Source: Salinispora vitiensis
Lineage (GTDB): Bacteria; Actinomycetota; Actinomycetes; Mycobacteriales; Micromonosporaceae
Direction: 5' to 3'
Assembly (NCBI RefSeq): GCF_000378825.1
Contig: NZ_KB900388.1
Span: forward strand, 4,843,901 to 4,907,900
DNA length: 64,000 nt
A program made the translations under genes and the position numbers. Under the pieces are notes generated by a model, which ran no database searches, was not told where the DNA came from, and saw only the letters and a list, made by a program, of their open reading frames with translations. The stretch's first letter is position 1, and each line of letters begins with the position of its first letter. Shown in pieces: positions 33,457 to 42,469 of the stretch.

Positions 33457-34296
33457 GTGCTGACGACGCCGGTACGGCAACTCGGGGAATCGGAGCGTCG
33501 CGCAGTTGAGCAGCTGCTCGACCTCGACCCGTACGCGGGCGCACAGGTCGCCGAGCGGGTCGCCGCGCGCGGGCTCGGCTGGTGGCGGTCCGAGGGCCGG
33601 GTCCTCGGCTACGGCCCCCGTCGAAGTCTGGAATCTGTCTGCTGGCTGGGCGGCAACCTCACTCCGGTGCTCGCGACCGAGCCGGCCATCGCCGCCTACG
33701 CCGACCTACTCGCCGGGCAGGAGCGACTCTGCTCGTCCATCGTCGGCCGGGCCGACGCGGTGCTCGGCCTCTGGGAGCGGCTCGCCTCGACCTGGGGCCC
33801 GGCCCGCGACGTCCGCCCCAACCAGCCGTTGCTCGCCACCGACACCGTGCCCGCGGTGGCCCCGGACCCGCAGGTGCGCCACGTACGCCGCGGCGAGGTG
33901 GACCTGCTCTTCCCGGCCGCGGTGGCCATGTACACCGAGGAGGTCGGGGTCTCGCCGCTGTCCGAGGACGCCGGGCGTGGCTACTACCGTCGGGTCCAGG
34001 ACCTGGTTCGGTCCGGTCGGGCGTACGTCCGCATCGTCAACGGCGAGGTCGTCTTCAAGGCCGAGCTGGCGGTGGTGACCCGGCGTACCGCCCAGGTGCA
34101 GGGGGTCTGGGTGGCCCCCGAGTGGCGGGGCCGGGGGATCGCTGCTGCGGCGATGGCCGCCGTCGTCCGCGACGCGCTGCACCGCTTCGCGCCCACGGTG
34201 AGCCTCTACGTCAACGACTTCAACCAGGCCGCCCGGCGGGTCTACGAGCGCTGCGGCTTCCGCCCAGTGGGCACCCTGGCCACCGTTCTGTTCTGA
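33457..34296 (+). CDS. GNAT-family N-acetyltransferase (DUF4081-type N-terminus)
   Basis: A 279-residue protein whose C-terminal half is a GNAT acetyltransferase: VQGVWVAPEWRGRGIAAAAM is the acetyl-CoA binding motif A, followed by LYVNDFNQAARRVYERCGF. The N-terminal half (to about residue 130) matches the layout of the DUF4081 domain that accompanies such enzymes in actinobacteria. GTG start at 33457; 152 bases separate it from ispG. The gene after ispG in mycobacteria is also a GNAT protein, so the association is old. Acceptor substrate unknown. Confidence 0.9.
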   Translation: MLTTPVRQLGESERRAVEQLLDLDPYAGAQVAERVAARGLGWWRSEGRVLGYGPRRSLESVCWLGGNLTPVLATEPAIAAYADLLAGQERLCSSIVGRADAVLGLWERLASTWGPARDVRPNQPLLATDTVPAVAPDPQVRHVRRGEVDLLFPAAVAMYTEEVGVSPLSEDAGRGYYRRVQDLVRSGRAYVRIVNGEVVFKAELAVVTRRTAQVQGVWVAPEWRGRGIAAAAMAAVVRDALHRFAPTVSLYVNDFNQAARRVYERCGFRPVGTLATVLF

Positions 34297-34337
34297 GTGG
34301 GCGTGAACCCCGGGACGGCGATCGGGCATGAGGAAGT

Positions 34338-35105
34338 GTGACCATCAAACAAGGGTTGCAAGCCCGTCAACGTGAACCGGGGAGCCCGGCTGGTAGACCG
34401 TCGCCCGCCGACGGACCCCCGGCCGACCAGGTCCCCGAACGGGTGCTGGACGGTTCCCCGGCCGACCAGGTCCCCGACCGGGTGCTGGACGGTTCCCCGG
34501 CCGACCAACTCCCCACCGGGGCGCTCGACGGTTCTCCGGTCGACCAGCCCCCCGACGAGGTGCTGATCCAGCAGTCCCTGCTGGTCGCGGAGCGGTTCGG
34601 GCCGCTGTTCGACCGGCACGCCAGCGCCGTACACCGGTATCTGGCCCGGCGGATCGGGGCGGATGCCGACGACCTGTTGGCCGAGACGTTCCTGATCGCG
34701 TTCCGGCAACGGGCGACGTACCGGAAGCTGCACGTCAACGTACGTCCCTGGCTGTTCGGTATCGCCACCAACGTGCTGCGCCGACACGCGCGGCAGGAGA
34801 AGCGGCGGTACCGGGCCCTGGCCCGGGTCCCAGCGGATCCCGGCGGGGAGGCGTACGCCACCGACGATGCGCTCGGGCGGCTGGAGGCCCAGTCACTGCG
34901 CCGGGACCTGGCTGACGCGCTGGCCGCACTCAAGCGCGGCGACCGGGACGTCCTGCTCCTGTCCGCGTGGGCGGAGCTGTCGTACAACGAGATCGCGGCG
35001 GTGCTGGACATCCCCGTCGGCACCGTGCGGTCCCGCCTGAACCGGGCGCGACGGGTGACTCGTGCGGCCCTCAGCATCACTATCACCAGCGAGGAACGCG
35101 CATGA
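34338..35105 (+). CDS. ECF RNA polymerase sigma factor with N-terminal repeats
   Basis: A 255-residue ECF-type sigma factor. The sigma-2 region is LFDRHASAVHRYLARRIGAD through LLAETFLIAFRQRATY, and sigma-4 is RDVLLLSAWAELSYNEIAAV with the recognition helix GTVRSRLNRARR. Before sigma-2 is an unusual 75-residue extension with three and a half copies of a 13-residue repeat (ADQVPERVLDGSP type). GTG start at 34338. The stop overlaps the start of the next gene (ATGA), which encodes a one-TM protein likely to regulate it. Target promoters and inducing signal are unknown. Confidence 0.93.
   Translation: MTIKQGLQARQREPGSPAGRPSPADGPPADQVPERVLDGSPADQVPDRVLDGSPADQLPTGALDGSPVDQPPDEVLIQQSLLVAERFGPLFDRHASAVHRYLARRIGADADDLLAETFLIAFRQRATYRKLHVNVRPWLFGIATNVLRRHARQEKRRYRALARVPADPGGEAYATDDALGRLEAQSLRRDLADALAALKRGDRDVLLLSAWAELSYNEIAAVLDIPVGTVRSRLNRARRVTRAALSITITSEERA
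34421..34571 (+). repeat. 39-bp tandem repeats in the sigma factor gene
   Basis: Units at 34421-34459 and 34460-34498 differ at one base; 34499-34537 and the partial 34538-34571 are more diverged. In-frame translation gives ADQVPERVLDGSP, ADQVPDRVLDGSP, ADQLPTGALDGSP and VDQPPDEVL. Confidence 0.88.
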
Positions 35106-36088
35106 ACGAGATCACTCTGCTCCAGGAACACGGTCCCGATTCGGCACCCGCCACCGAGAGCGTGCTGAACTCTGCCCGCCACCGGCTGCTGACCGAGATC
35201 GCCGACGCGTCGACCGAACCCCGGCAGGGGTGGGCGGGACTGCACCGCCAGCACGGCTTCCAGCGGGGCCGGCGACTGGCCATGACTGTCATCGCGGCCA
35301 GTGCGCTCTTCGTCTTTTCGGTCGTGGTCGGCGGTGTGATTTCCGCCGAGCAGTCGTCGGACCAACCGCCGGTCGCTGTCACCCTGGTCGCGTTCGAGAT
35401 GCCGGTCTTCCCGCTCGCCCTCGATCCGGTGCCGGCCGGTCTGCAAGCCCCGTCGTTCAGCCTCCACGACAGCCGTTTCCTCGCGGTGCACCAGGATACG
35501 GCCGGGGACAGCGATGTCTACCTGAGCGTTTATGACCGGCAACCCGAGTTGCACGGGAGCACCAGACCGGTGACCGTGCATGGCCAACCCGGCGAATTGT
35601 CGGAGGACCGTCCGCAGAACGGGCCCAACTATGTGTCCGTGATCTGGGAGCGGGAGCCGGGCCAGTGGGTGGAGGTCACGGGCCGAGGGCGATTCGGCAC
35701 CGAGGTGGCCGTCCTAGCCCTCGCGGACACGATCGTCGAGCGGCCACAGGAGGTGCCGTTGCAGGTCCGCCTCGCGCCGGCGGGTTGGGAGGTGTTCGCC
35801 TTCAAGGACGACCGGATCCTCACCCTGAAGGACGAGAACTCGGATGCCACGATGAACGTTCATTTGGCAGAGCGGCCCCAGCCGGACCTTCTGCACACCG
35901 TTATGGGAGCCCAGGAGGTGAGCACGGTCCAGGTCAACGGGCGAGAGGCTCACCTCGTCCGGGCCGACGAGATCTGGTTCCTCCAGGTCCCGCTGCCCGA
36001 CGGCTCGGTGTTCAACCTGCAGGCGCCGCTCTTCATGACCCCGGATCAGGTCGTGGCCATCGGCGAGCAGGTGACCGTCCGGCGCTGA
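35102..36088 (+). CDS. One-TM sigma-linked membrane protein (putative anti-sigma factor)
   Basis: A 328-residue protein with a cytoplasmic N-terminus of about 58 residues, one TM (AMTVIAASALFVFSVVVGGV) and a long outer domain of about 240 residues with no cysteine motif. It is in the position of an anti-sigma factor, with its ATG overlapping the sigma stop as ATGA. It lacks the HxxxCxxC ZAS motif, so it is not a zinc anti-sigma factor. Some actinobacterial sigma partners with this layout are labelled CU044_5270-type; I am not certain of that match. A hairpin terminator follows 6 bases after the stop, so the pair is a two-gene operon. Confidence 0.75.
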   Translation: MNEITLLQEHGPDSAPATESVLNSARHRLLTEIADASTEPRQGWAGLHRQHGFQRGRRLAMTVIAASALFVFSVVVGGVISAEQSSDQPPVAVTLVAFEMPVFPLALDPVPAGLQAPSFSLHDSRFLAVHQDTAGDSDVYLSVYDRQPELHGSTRPVTVHGQPGELSEDRPQNGPNYVSVIWEREPGQWVEVTGRGRFGTEVAVLALADTIVERPQEVPLQVRLAPAGWEVFAFKDDRILTLKDENSDATMNVHLAERPQPDLLHTVMGAQEVSTVQVNGREAHLVRADEIWFLQVPLPDGSVFNLQAPLFMTPDQVVAIGEQVTVRR

Positions 36089-36093
36089 CCCGC

Positions 36094-36126
36094 CGCCGGC
36101 CACCCCGCAGCTCGGGGTGGCCGGCG
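36094..36126 (+). terminator. Hairpin terminator after the sigma operon
   Basis: A 14-bp stem (36094-36107 with 36113-36126, arm CGCCGGCCACCCCG apart from the outermost base) and a CAGCT loop, six bases after the stop codon of the sigma-partner gene. No U-run follows. Confidence 0.8.
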
Positions 36127-36204
36127 CTCACCACCTCCGCTTCGCCGGCTGTCAGGACCGCCAGCTCAGCCCGGAGTGTCAGTCCCTGCTGCTTGGGTAG
36201 CGGC

Positions 36205-36846
36205 ATGAACAGCCGGCATGCTGCGGTGTGGACTGTCGTTCACCACGAGCGCGCAGCTCTTGCGCGCAGCCTGGAGAGCCTCGGGCCCGAGCAGTGGGCT
36301 GCCCCGACCGCCTGCCCCGGGTGGGACGTCCACGACGTCGTGGCCCACCTGGTCGACACGGCGAAGACGACGCGGCTTCGCTTCGTCCGGGACATGGTCA
36401 CCGCCCGCTTCGACTTCGACCGCCAGAACGCGATGGGTCTCGCCCGCGAGCGGCGCGCGGACCCGGTGGACACCCTCGCCGCCCTCCGCGCCGTCGTGAC
36501 CCGCACCAGCACCCCACCGGCCGCGATCGTCACCCGCCTCGTCGAGGCGTTCGTGCACGGCGAGGACATCCGACGGGCAGTGGGGCTTCGCGGCGACTAC
36601 CCGGTCGAGCAGGTGGCGGCGGCACTGACCTTCCAACTACGGACGACGGTGCAGCTGGGCGGCGGCAAGGAGCGCGCGAGTGGGCTGCGACTGGTTACCT
36701 CGGACGCTTCAGTAGACAGTGGAGTCGGATCCGAGGTGCGTGGGACGGCCCTCGCTCTCCTGCTCGCGGTCTCCGGTCGGCCGGTCGCACCCGACGAGCT
36801 CACCGGAGGCGGAGCCGCCACCCTCATCGAGCGCGCTACCTCCTGA
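36205..36846 (+). CDS. Maleylpyruvate isomerase-type (mycothiol-dependent) DinB-superfamily protein
   Basis: A 213-residue protein of the mycothiol-dependent maleylpyruvate isomerase N-domain type. The signature is WTVVHHERAALARSLESLGP with PTACPGWDVHDVVAHLVDTA and the later VEAFVHGEDIRRAVG, where histidines bind metal in this family. ATG at 36205. Mycothiol is the thiol of actinobacteria, and such proteins act in detoxification or transfer of thiol groups. The specific reaction is unknown. It is followed by a second DinB-superfamily gene. Confidence 0.85.
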   Translation: MNSRHAAVWTVVHHERAALARSLESLGPEQWAAPTACPGWDVHDVVAHLVDTAKTTRLRFVRDMVTARFDFDRQNAMGLARERRADPVDTLAALRAVVTRTSTPPAAIVTRLVEAFVHGEDIRRAVGLRGDYPVEQVAAALTFQLRTTVQLGGGKERASGLRLVTSDASVDSGVGSEVRGTALALLLAVSGRPVAPDELTGGGAATLIERATS

Positions 36847-36942
36847 CCTTGACGCCGGTGGCGCACGGGGCCATGCCGAGCCGAGGACGGGCGCTTGGCA
36901 AACCGCGTTGCACCACCCCTGACCGGTCGGCAGACTCCCTTC

Positions 36943-37494
36943 ATGACTGATCAATGGGCAGGCAAGGGCTTCGGTTGGCAGAACATGTTCGTCCCGCCCG
37001 CGCAGGACCCGCGGGACCAAGACACCGTCCACGGCGAGCGAGACGTGCTCCTCCGCTACCTGAGTTTTCAGCGGCAGACGGTGCGGCTCAAATGTGCGGG
37101 GCTGACACCGGAGCAGCTTGCGAGCCCCGTGGTGCCTCCGTCGGAGCTGACGCTGCTGGGGCTTGTCCGGCACCTGGCCGCGGTCGAGCACGGGTGGTTT
37201 CAGCGGGTGATGCAGGGCGACAGCGGCCCTCGCCCCTTCCGCCCCAACGGGGTGCACAGCGAGGAGTTCAGCTTTCCGATGCCCACGGATTCCGACGTCG
37301 AGGCGGCCTTCCAGGAATGGCAACGGCAGTGCGATGCCGCCGACGAGTTCGTCGCGCGAACGGAGCTGGACGCCCGGGGGAAAGACGATGTGGAGCTACG
37401 TGTGGTCCTGGTCCACCTGATCGAGGAGTACGCCCGCCACCTAGGGCACGCCGACCTTCTTCGCGAGTGCATCGATGGGCGCAGGGGGCAATAG
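36943..37494 (+). CDS. DinB-family protein (DUF664-type)
   Basis: A 183-residue DinB-fold protein, a four-helix metal-binding bundle. Metal-ligand histidines are in LLGLVRHLAAVEHGWFQRV and in EEYARHLGHADLLREC. It begins with a Trp-rich segment (QWAGKGFGWQNMFV) and PPAQDPRDQDTVHGERDVL. ATG at 36943, with the preceding gene 96 bases upstream on the same strand. A strong terminator follows. The physiological thiol-transfer or hydrolase activity is unknown. Confidence 0.88.
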   Translation: MTDQWAGKGFGWQNMFVPPAQDPRDQDTVHGERDVLLRYLSFQRQTVRLKCAGLTPEQLASPVVPPSELTLLGLVRHLAAVEHGWFQRVMQGDSGPRPFRPNGVHSEEFSFPMPTDSDVEAAFQEWQRQCDAADEFVARTELDARGKDDVELRVVLVHLIEEYARHLGHADLLRECIDGRRGQ

Positions 37495-37521
37495 CTAGCT
37501 GTCCAGGACATCCGGAGACGG

Positions 37522-37566
37522 CTGTTGGCCGGCACCCGGTTTCGGGTGCCGGCCAACAGTTTCTTT
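37522..37566 (+). terminator. Strong intrinsic terminator
   Basis: A perfect 17-bp stem (37522-37538 with 37543-37559, arm CTGTTGGCCGGCACCCG) with a GTTT loop, followed by TTTCTTTC. Placed after the DinB gene and before the end of the minus-strand lysozyme-fold gene, it may serve both directions. Confidence 0.9.
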
Positions 37567-37603
37567 CCCCCTTTGTGGGTCAGGTCTTCGGGTGGGGGTG
37601 GGG

Positions 37604-38185
37604 TCAGCTGGTCCAGTGCTCGGCGACGAGGTCGGCGGCCTGGGTTTCCCACTGGGCGTAGTGGAACGGGTACGCCGACACCTGGACCTTCTGGGCGGCT
37701 TCGGTCAGGGGTAGTTCCTGCCAGCCCTCGACCTGCTTCAAACCCTTGAGGAAGGCGGTGGTGGAGTACTCGGGGTCGGTGATCTGCTCCACGCTGCCCC
37801 AACCGGAGGAGGGGCGCTGCTGGAACAGGCCCTGCGAGTCGTGGTCGTTCCGCTCGCCTAGGTGTCCCAGGTTCTCCAGCTTCGACTCCTGCAAGCTGGT
37901 ACCGATGGCCACGACGGCGGCGCGCTCGTCCATGCCGGCCTTCTTCGTGGCCTCGATGATGGCCTTCACGTTGCCGGTCTGCTCGTCGCCCAGGTCGATG
38001 CGCGACTGCTCACCCTGGGTGCCGTGCGGGATCAGCGTGTCCATGTCCGGCTTGTCGGCCCGCACCACGCCAGCAGCCGCTGCGGGGGTGGTGTCGGTCA
38101 GGGTGGCCAGGGGGCCGGCGACGACACCGGTGGACAGGGCCAGACCAGCGATACCAAGGACACTACGACGCAGAATCGTGTTCAT
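37604..38185 (-). CDS. Secreted lysozyme-fold protein
   Basis: A 193-residue exported protein. Signal peptide: MNTILRRSVLGIAGLALSTG with a cleavage site near TPAAAAG. The mature part is a lysozyme/transglycosylase-like fold: AAVVAIGTSLQESKLENLGH (the E in the LQES segment is the likely general acid), then SQGLFQQRPSSGWGSVEQI. Its homologues in actinobacteria are annotated as peptidoglycan hydrolases or with unhelpful labels. ATG at 38185 with GGAG eight bases upstream. It sits in its own unit after a long leader, and could act in wall turnover. Confidence 0.85.
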   Translation of the reverse strand: MNTILRRSVLGIAGLALSTGVVAGPLATLTDTTPAAAAGVVRADKPDMDTLIPHGTQGEQSRIDLGDEQTGNVKAIIEATKKAGMDERAAVVAIGTSLQESKLENLGHLGERNDHDSQGLFQQRPSSGWGSVEQITDPEYSTTAFLKGLKQVEGWQELPLTEAAQKVQVSAYPFHYAQWETQAADLVAEHWTS

Positions 38186-38702
38186 GGGGGTTGCTCCATT
38201 CGGGGGTCGACACCCCACACGCCCGAAAAAGGGGGGATCAGGCGGCAAAAGAGGGGTGCAAGCACCGTCCGGCGCTCAAAGAAAAGAAAGAAGAGGGGGT
38301 CGGCGACCACGGGCCGCACAGGGGGCACACACGGCGCCGGGTCCAGATGTAACGACCGACCGGCCACCAGCATTCCCGGCGACCTCACCCGGTGTCACCC
38401 GCCCGAGCGGGCCACCTCCACGGCCGTACGCAAGGTGTAACGCCGCGACGCCCGCCGAGATTCCACCACCACGATGCCCCCGGTCACACCCCAGACCGAT
38501 ATCAACCAGACACCAGGAAATTTCGCGCTAAAGAGCCCCCAGACAATGCGGAGCGTGATCTGCTGCCGATCCGGCTCTCGCAGTCAATTTGGCTGGTGCT
38601 TCCGACGGGGGCTCCCGTTGACGGGGCCCAAAATGCGTTGAGCGACGGGTCCCCGCCGGGCGAGGCTGGGCGTTCCAGCGCCGCTCGTCGTTAGGGCTTC
38701 CC
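38186..38702. other. Divergent intergenic region with a purine-rich tract
   Basis: A 517-base gap between the minus-strand lysozyme-fold gene and the fused ABC transporter gene. It has a purine-only tract at about 38275-38298 (AAAGAAAAGAAAGAAGAGGG) and a long GC-rich upstream leader for the minus gene. I compared the leader with the c-di-AMP riboswitch often found before wall hydrolases and did not find its conserved motifs. No coding frame looks real. Confidence 0.45.
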
Positions 38703-41700
38703 GTGCGTCTGCTCCGTGACCTGTGGGCCACCGCGCCCCGCCGCATGACGATCGTGGGCATCCTGGTCCTGCTCGGGGCCGGCGGTCAGGCCGCTGCCGC
38801 CGCCTTGGCCGGACCGGTCCTGGTGCACCGCTCCGTCGGCGCCTTCGTCTTACTCGCGGTGGCGCTGGTCGCCGCCGTGGTCAGCGCCCTCGTGGTCAAT
38901 CTGGTGCTGGCCGGGGTGACCGCCGACTGGTCCGCCGCCGTCCGACGCCGGCTCTGCCGGGTCGCCTTCGGGCAGGACCTGCCCACCTTGGAGGCGACGC
39001 CGGTCGGCGAGCTGCTTGACCGGATCGACGGCGACGTCTATGACGTTGCCGCCGGAATCCGATCGCAGGGTATCCGCATCGCCCAGATGCTGACCGCGGG
39101 CCTGCTCTCCGCGGTCGTCGCACTGGGCGTCTGGTGGCCGGCCGGGCTGACCATGCTGCTGCTCGCCGGTGTCCTCGCCGTCGGCCTGCGCCGGCCCACC
39201 GCGCGTATTGTCCCAGCCCGGATGGCCGAGGAGGCGGCCTGGTCCGACCTGGCCGCGGTGATGGAGGAGGCCGTCCACGGCCAGGATGACGTGCGGACCA
39301 GCCTCGCCCAGCCGTACGTGCTGCGGCTCTGGGCCACGCGGGCGGCGGCCGTGCTCGCCCGGGGGATGCCGGTGTGGCGGATGTCGGCCCGGGTCACCAC
39401 CACCGCGGTCGGTGTCACCAGCGTCGGGATCGCCGCGGTGGTGCTCGCCGGAGCGTGGGCGCTGGCCAGCGGTCGGGTGGACGGCGCCCGGCTGACCGCC
39501 GTGTGGCTGCTCGCCGTCGCTTTCGGCGCGACCGTCGAGCACGTCAGCCGGCTGGTGCCGGAGCTGCAGTACGCCCTCGGTGCCTGGGGCCGCGTACGGC
39601 TGCTGGCGGGTTCCCCGCAGGAGCCGGTGGGCGGGCTGGCCCCGGTTGACGGCGACCTGACGGTGCGGGGTCTGACCTTCGAGTACCCGGTGGCCGAGGG
39701 CAGCGGTGGGCCGGCCCTGCGCGACATCCACCTCACCTTCACCCGCGGCCGGTCGTACGCCCTGGTCGGTCGGACCGGTTCGGGTAAGTCCACGCTGGCG
39801 AAGGTGCTCACCCGGGCGGTCGACGTACCGGCTGGGACGGTCCTGCTCGGTGGCCGGGATCTGCGCGACATCGATGTCGAGAAGCTGCGTCGCTGGGTGG
39901 CGGTGGTGCCGCAGCGTACCGAGATTCTGGCCGGCACCCTCGCGGAGAACATTGCCCTCTTCGACCCGGATCTTATCGACGCCGCCGCCGATGCCCTACG
40001 CGAACTGGGCCTGGACGGCTGGGCCACGGAACTCCCCGACGGGCTGCGGACCCGGCTCGGCGAGGGTGGGCACGTCCTCTCCGCCGGTCAGGAGCAGCTG
40101 GTCGCGTTCGCCCGGATTTTGGTGCGGGACCCGCAGGTGGTGATCCTGGACGAGGCGACCGCCCGGCTCGACCCGGTCACCGAGTCGCGGGTGCAGGCGG
40201 CCACCGAACGGCTGCTGCGCGACCGGATCGGGATCGTCATCGCGCACCGGCTCTCCTCGGTCCGGCACTGCGACGAGGTGGTGGTGCTGGCGGACGGCGC
40301 GGTGCTGGAGGCCGGACCGCTGCGGGAGTCGGGGCGCTTCGCCGAACTGCTGGCCATCAGTGACGCCGTCACCCCCGCCGCCGTCACGCCCGCCGCCGTC
40401 ATCAGCGACGACGTCACCAGCGACGACGTCACCCCGGCTATCACTCCCGTCAGCACCGGCGTCCACACGCCCGTCCAGGTCGGCGTTGGCGGCGGTGGCC
40501 CCGGCCCTGCCAGCGGTAGCGGGGTCGGGCTGCTGAACGGCCCGAAGCCGGACGCCCGACCCGAACTCGGCCCGGTCACCGTCCCGGCGAAGCCCACCTC
40601 GCCGCCCCCCGTGGACGTCCCATCCCCAGCTGTGGACGTCTCGCCGCCCCCCGTGGACCTCCCGCCGTCCGTCGTGGATGGCTCGCCGACCGCCGGAGAA
40701 GGCGGGCCGCCGGCGGGGGATACCTCGCCGCCAGCGGTGGCGTCCCTCGGCCGAACGCTGCGGGAGGTCTTCCGGCTGCTCGGCAACGACCCACGGTACG
40801 GGCTGGCGGCCATGGTGCCCTTCGTGGTGCTGGTGTTGGTCGGCCTGGACGGCCCGGTGCTGCCGTGGCTCTGGGCGGACGTGGTTGACGGGGTCGGCGA
40901 GCCGTGGCTGCCGGCGCTCGGCATCGCGGCCGGGCTGCTGGTCACGCTGCCCTTCCACTGGTACACGACGCTGTGGTTCCAGTACTGGTGGGTGCGGCAG
41001 ATGCTGCGGATCAACCTCCGGCTGGTGCATGGGCAGACCGGGCCCCGGCGGGTCAGCGGCTACACCCCCGCCGAGGTGGTTGCCCAGGGCGGTGACACCG
41101 AACGGGTCGTGGAGCTGGCCGACAACATGGTGGACCAGCTCTTCGGCCTGGCCCTGCTGGTGGCGATGACCGTTATCTCCGGCAGCGTCGTACCCGGACT
41201 CTTCTTCCTCGGGACGATGCTGGTGTCCGCGCTGGTCGCCGCCCTGTTCGGCCCGGCCCTGGAGCGCAGCGCACGGGCGACGGTGACGGCGCGGGCCGCG
41301 TACGCGACCGCGTTGGTCTCCGGGCTCTCCGCCGCGCGGACGGTGAAGCTGGCCGGCGCGACCGGGCCGGTGCTCGACCACCTCGCCGGCCTGGACGCTG
41401 TCCGCAGCGAGCGCCAGCGTCGGGAGATATCCACCCAGGTGTGGTCCCGCTCCACGCCGTCGGTGGTCAGCGGGCTGCTACCGATCGGCGCGTGGGCGCT
41501 GTTCCTGGCCGGTGTTCTGTCGGCCGGCGCGACCCTGGTCGCCGTCTCCACCCTCGTCGCGGCGCGCTGGATCGCCTGGACCGCGGCGTCGCTGCTCTCC
41601 CAGGTGCCGTCGGCTCGGGTGTGGACCCAGCGGACGGTGGCGATGACCGGGGCGCCGGTGTACTCGGCGGGGCTGCCGGGGGTCGACCCGGCCGCCGGTA

Positions 41701-42419
41701 GCGCTCCGTCGCCGTCGCCACCGGCCCGGCACCCGCTGCGTCGGCTCGAGTTGGCCGGGTTCGGGGTTCGCCACCGGGATGGGGTGACGGTGGTCCGCGA
41801 TGTCGACCTGACGGTCGAACGCGGCCAGCTCGTCTTGGTGGTCGGTCCGGTCGGGTCGGGCAAGTCGTCGCTGCTGCGGGCCCTCGCCGGGATCGTGCCG
41901 CACACCGGCCGGCTGCTGTGGAACGGCGTAACGGTGACGGAGCCGGAGCTGTTTCTCCGCCCGCACCAGGTCAGCTACGTCGGTCAGCAACCCCGGGTGC
42001 TCTCCGGGACGGTCGGCGACAACATCACCCTCGGCTTCCCAGTGGACGCTGGCGCGGCGGCGTCGACCGCCCAGCTCGAGCCGGACCTGGCGGCCACCGG
42101 GGCCGGTCTCGGGCTGGTCATCGGGCACAAGGGCACCCGGCTGTCGGGCGGGCAGCTGCAGCGGCTCGCACTGGCCCGGGCGCTCGCCCCGGGAAGCGAG
42201 TTGCTGGTCGCCGACGACGTCTCCTCCGCGCTGGATGTCACCACGGAGCTGGCGCTCTGGGCGGCGCTGCGACGGCACGGGGTCACGGTGTTGGGGTCGA
42301 CCTCGAAACGGGCGGCGTTGCTCCGCGCCGACCACGTCCTGGTGTTGGAGGACGGGCGGGTGGCCGACCAGGGGCGTTGGGATGAACTGGCGAATCAGTG
42401 GTCCCATCTGGCCGGCTGA
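38703..42419 (+). CDS. Fused ABC exporter with two unlike nucleotide-binding halves
   Basis: A 1238-residue protein with two ABC half-transporters in one chain. Half 1 has TMs (residues about 15-310) and an ATPase with Walker A GRTGSGKSTLAKVL (near 357), signature LSAGQEQLVAFARI and Walker B VVILDEATARLD. A Pro/Val/Ala/Thr-rich linker follows (about 553-680). Half 2 has TMs (about 690-1000) and an ATPase with Walker A VGPVGSGKSSLLRAL, signature LSGGQLQRLALARAL and Walker B LLVADDVSSALD. The catalytic glutamate is replaced by Asp in half 2, so only one site is fully canonical, as in asymmetric exporters. GTG start at 38703 with AGGG upstream. Substrate is unknown. Confidence 0.9.
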   Translation: MRLLRDLWATAPRRMTIVGILVLLGAGGQAAAAALAGPVLVHRSVGAFVLLAVALVAAVVSALVVNLVLAGVTADWSAAVRRRLCRVAFGQDLPTLEATPVGELLDRIDGDVYDVAAGIRSQGIRIAQMLTAGLLSAVVALGVWWPAGLTMLLLAGVLAVGLRRPTARIVPARMAEEAAWSDLAAVMEEAVHGQDDVRTSLAQPYVLRLWATRAAAVLARGMPVWRMSARVTTTAVGVTSVGIAAVVLAGAWALASGRVDGARLTAVWLLAVAFGATVEHVSRLVPELQYALGAWGRVRLLAGSPQEPVGGLAPVDGDLTVRGLTFEYPVAEGSGGPALRDIHLTFTRGRSYALVGRTGSGKSTLAKVLTRAVDVPAGTVLLGGRDLRDIDVEKLRRWVAVVPQRTEILAGTLAENIALFDPDLIDAAADALRELGLDGWATELPDGLRTRLGEGGHVLSAGQEQLVAFARILVRDPQVVILDEATARLDPVTESRVQAATERLLRDRIGIVIAHRLSSVRHCDEVVVLADGAVLEAGPLRESGRFAELLAISDAVTPAAVTPAAVISDDVTSDDVTPAITPVSTGVHTPVQVGVGGGGPGPASGSGVGLLNGPKPDARPELGPVTVPAKPTSPPPVDVPSPAVDVSPPPVDLPPSVVDGSPTAGEGGPPAGDTSPPAVASLGRTLREVFRLLGNDPRYGLAAMVPFVVLVLVGLDGPVLPWLWADVVDGVGEPWLPALGIAAGLLVTLPFHWYTTLWFQYWWVRQMLRINLRLVHGQTGPRRVSGYTPAEVVAQGGDTERVVELADNMVDQLFGLALLVAMTVISGSVVPGLFFLGTMLVSALVAALFGPALERSARATVTARAAYATALVSGLSAARTVKLAGATGPVLDHLAGLDAVRSERQRREISTQVWSRSTPSVVSGLLPIGAWALFLAGVLSAGATLVAVSTLVAARWIAWTAASLLSQVPSARVWTQRTVAMTGAPVYSAGLPGVDPAAGSAPSPSPPARHPLRRLELAGFGVRHRDGVTVVRDVDLTVERGQLVLVVGPVGSGKSSLLRALAGIVPHTGRLLWNGVTVTEPELFLRPHQVSYVGQQPRVLSGTVGDNITLGFPVDAGAAASTAQLEPDLAATGAGLGLVIGHKGTRLSGGQLQRLALARALAPGSELLVADDVSSALDVTTELALWAALRRHGVTVLGSTSKRAALLRADHVLVLEDGRVADQGRWDELANQWSHLAG

Positions 42420-42469
42420 CGGGAAGCCCCGGTGCTGGGCGGTGCCGGCCGAGCCCGTCGGGACCGACG

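Noticed and set aside
38186..38702. c-di-AMP (ydaO-type) riboswitch before the lysozyme-fold gene
   Set aside because: The gene type made it likely, but I could not find the conserved blocks of that riboswitch on the minus strand.
38703..42419. Two separate ABC genes with a frameshift in the linker
   Set aside because: The reading frame is open through the linker with consistent codon use, so a single fused chain is simplest.
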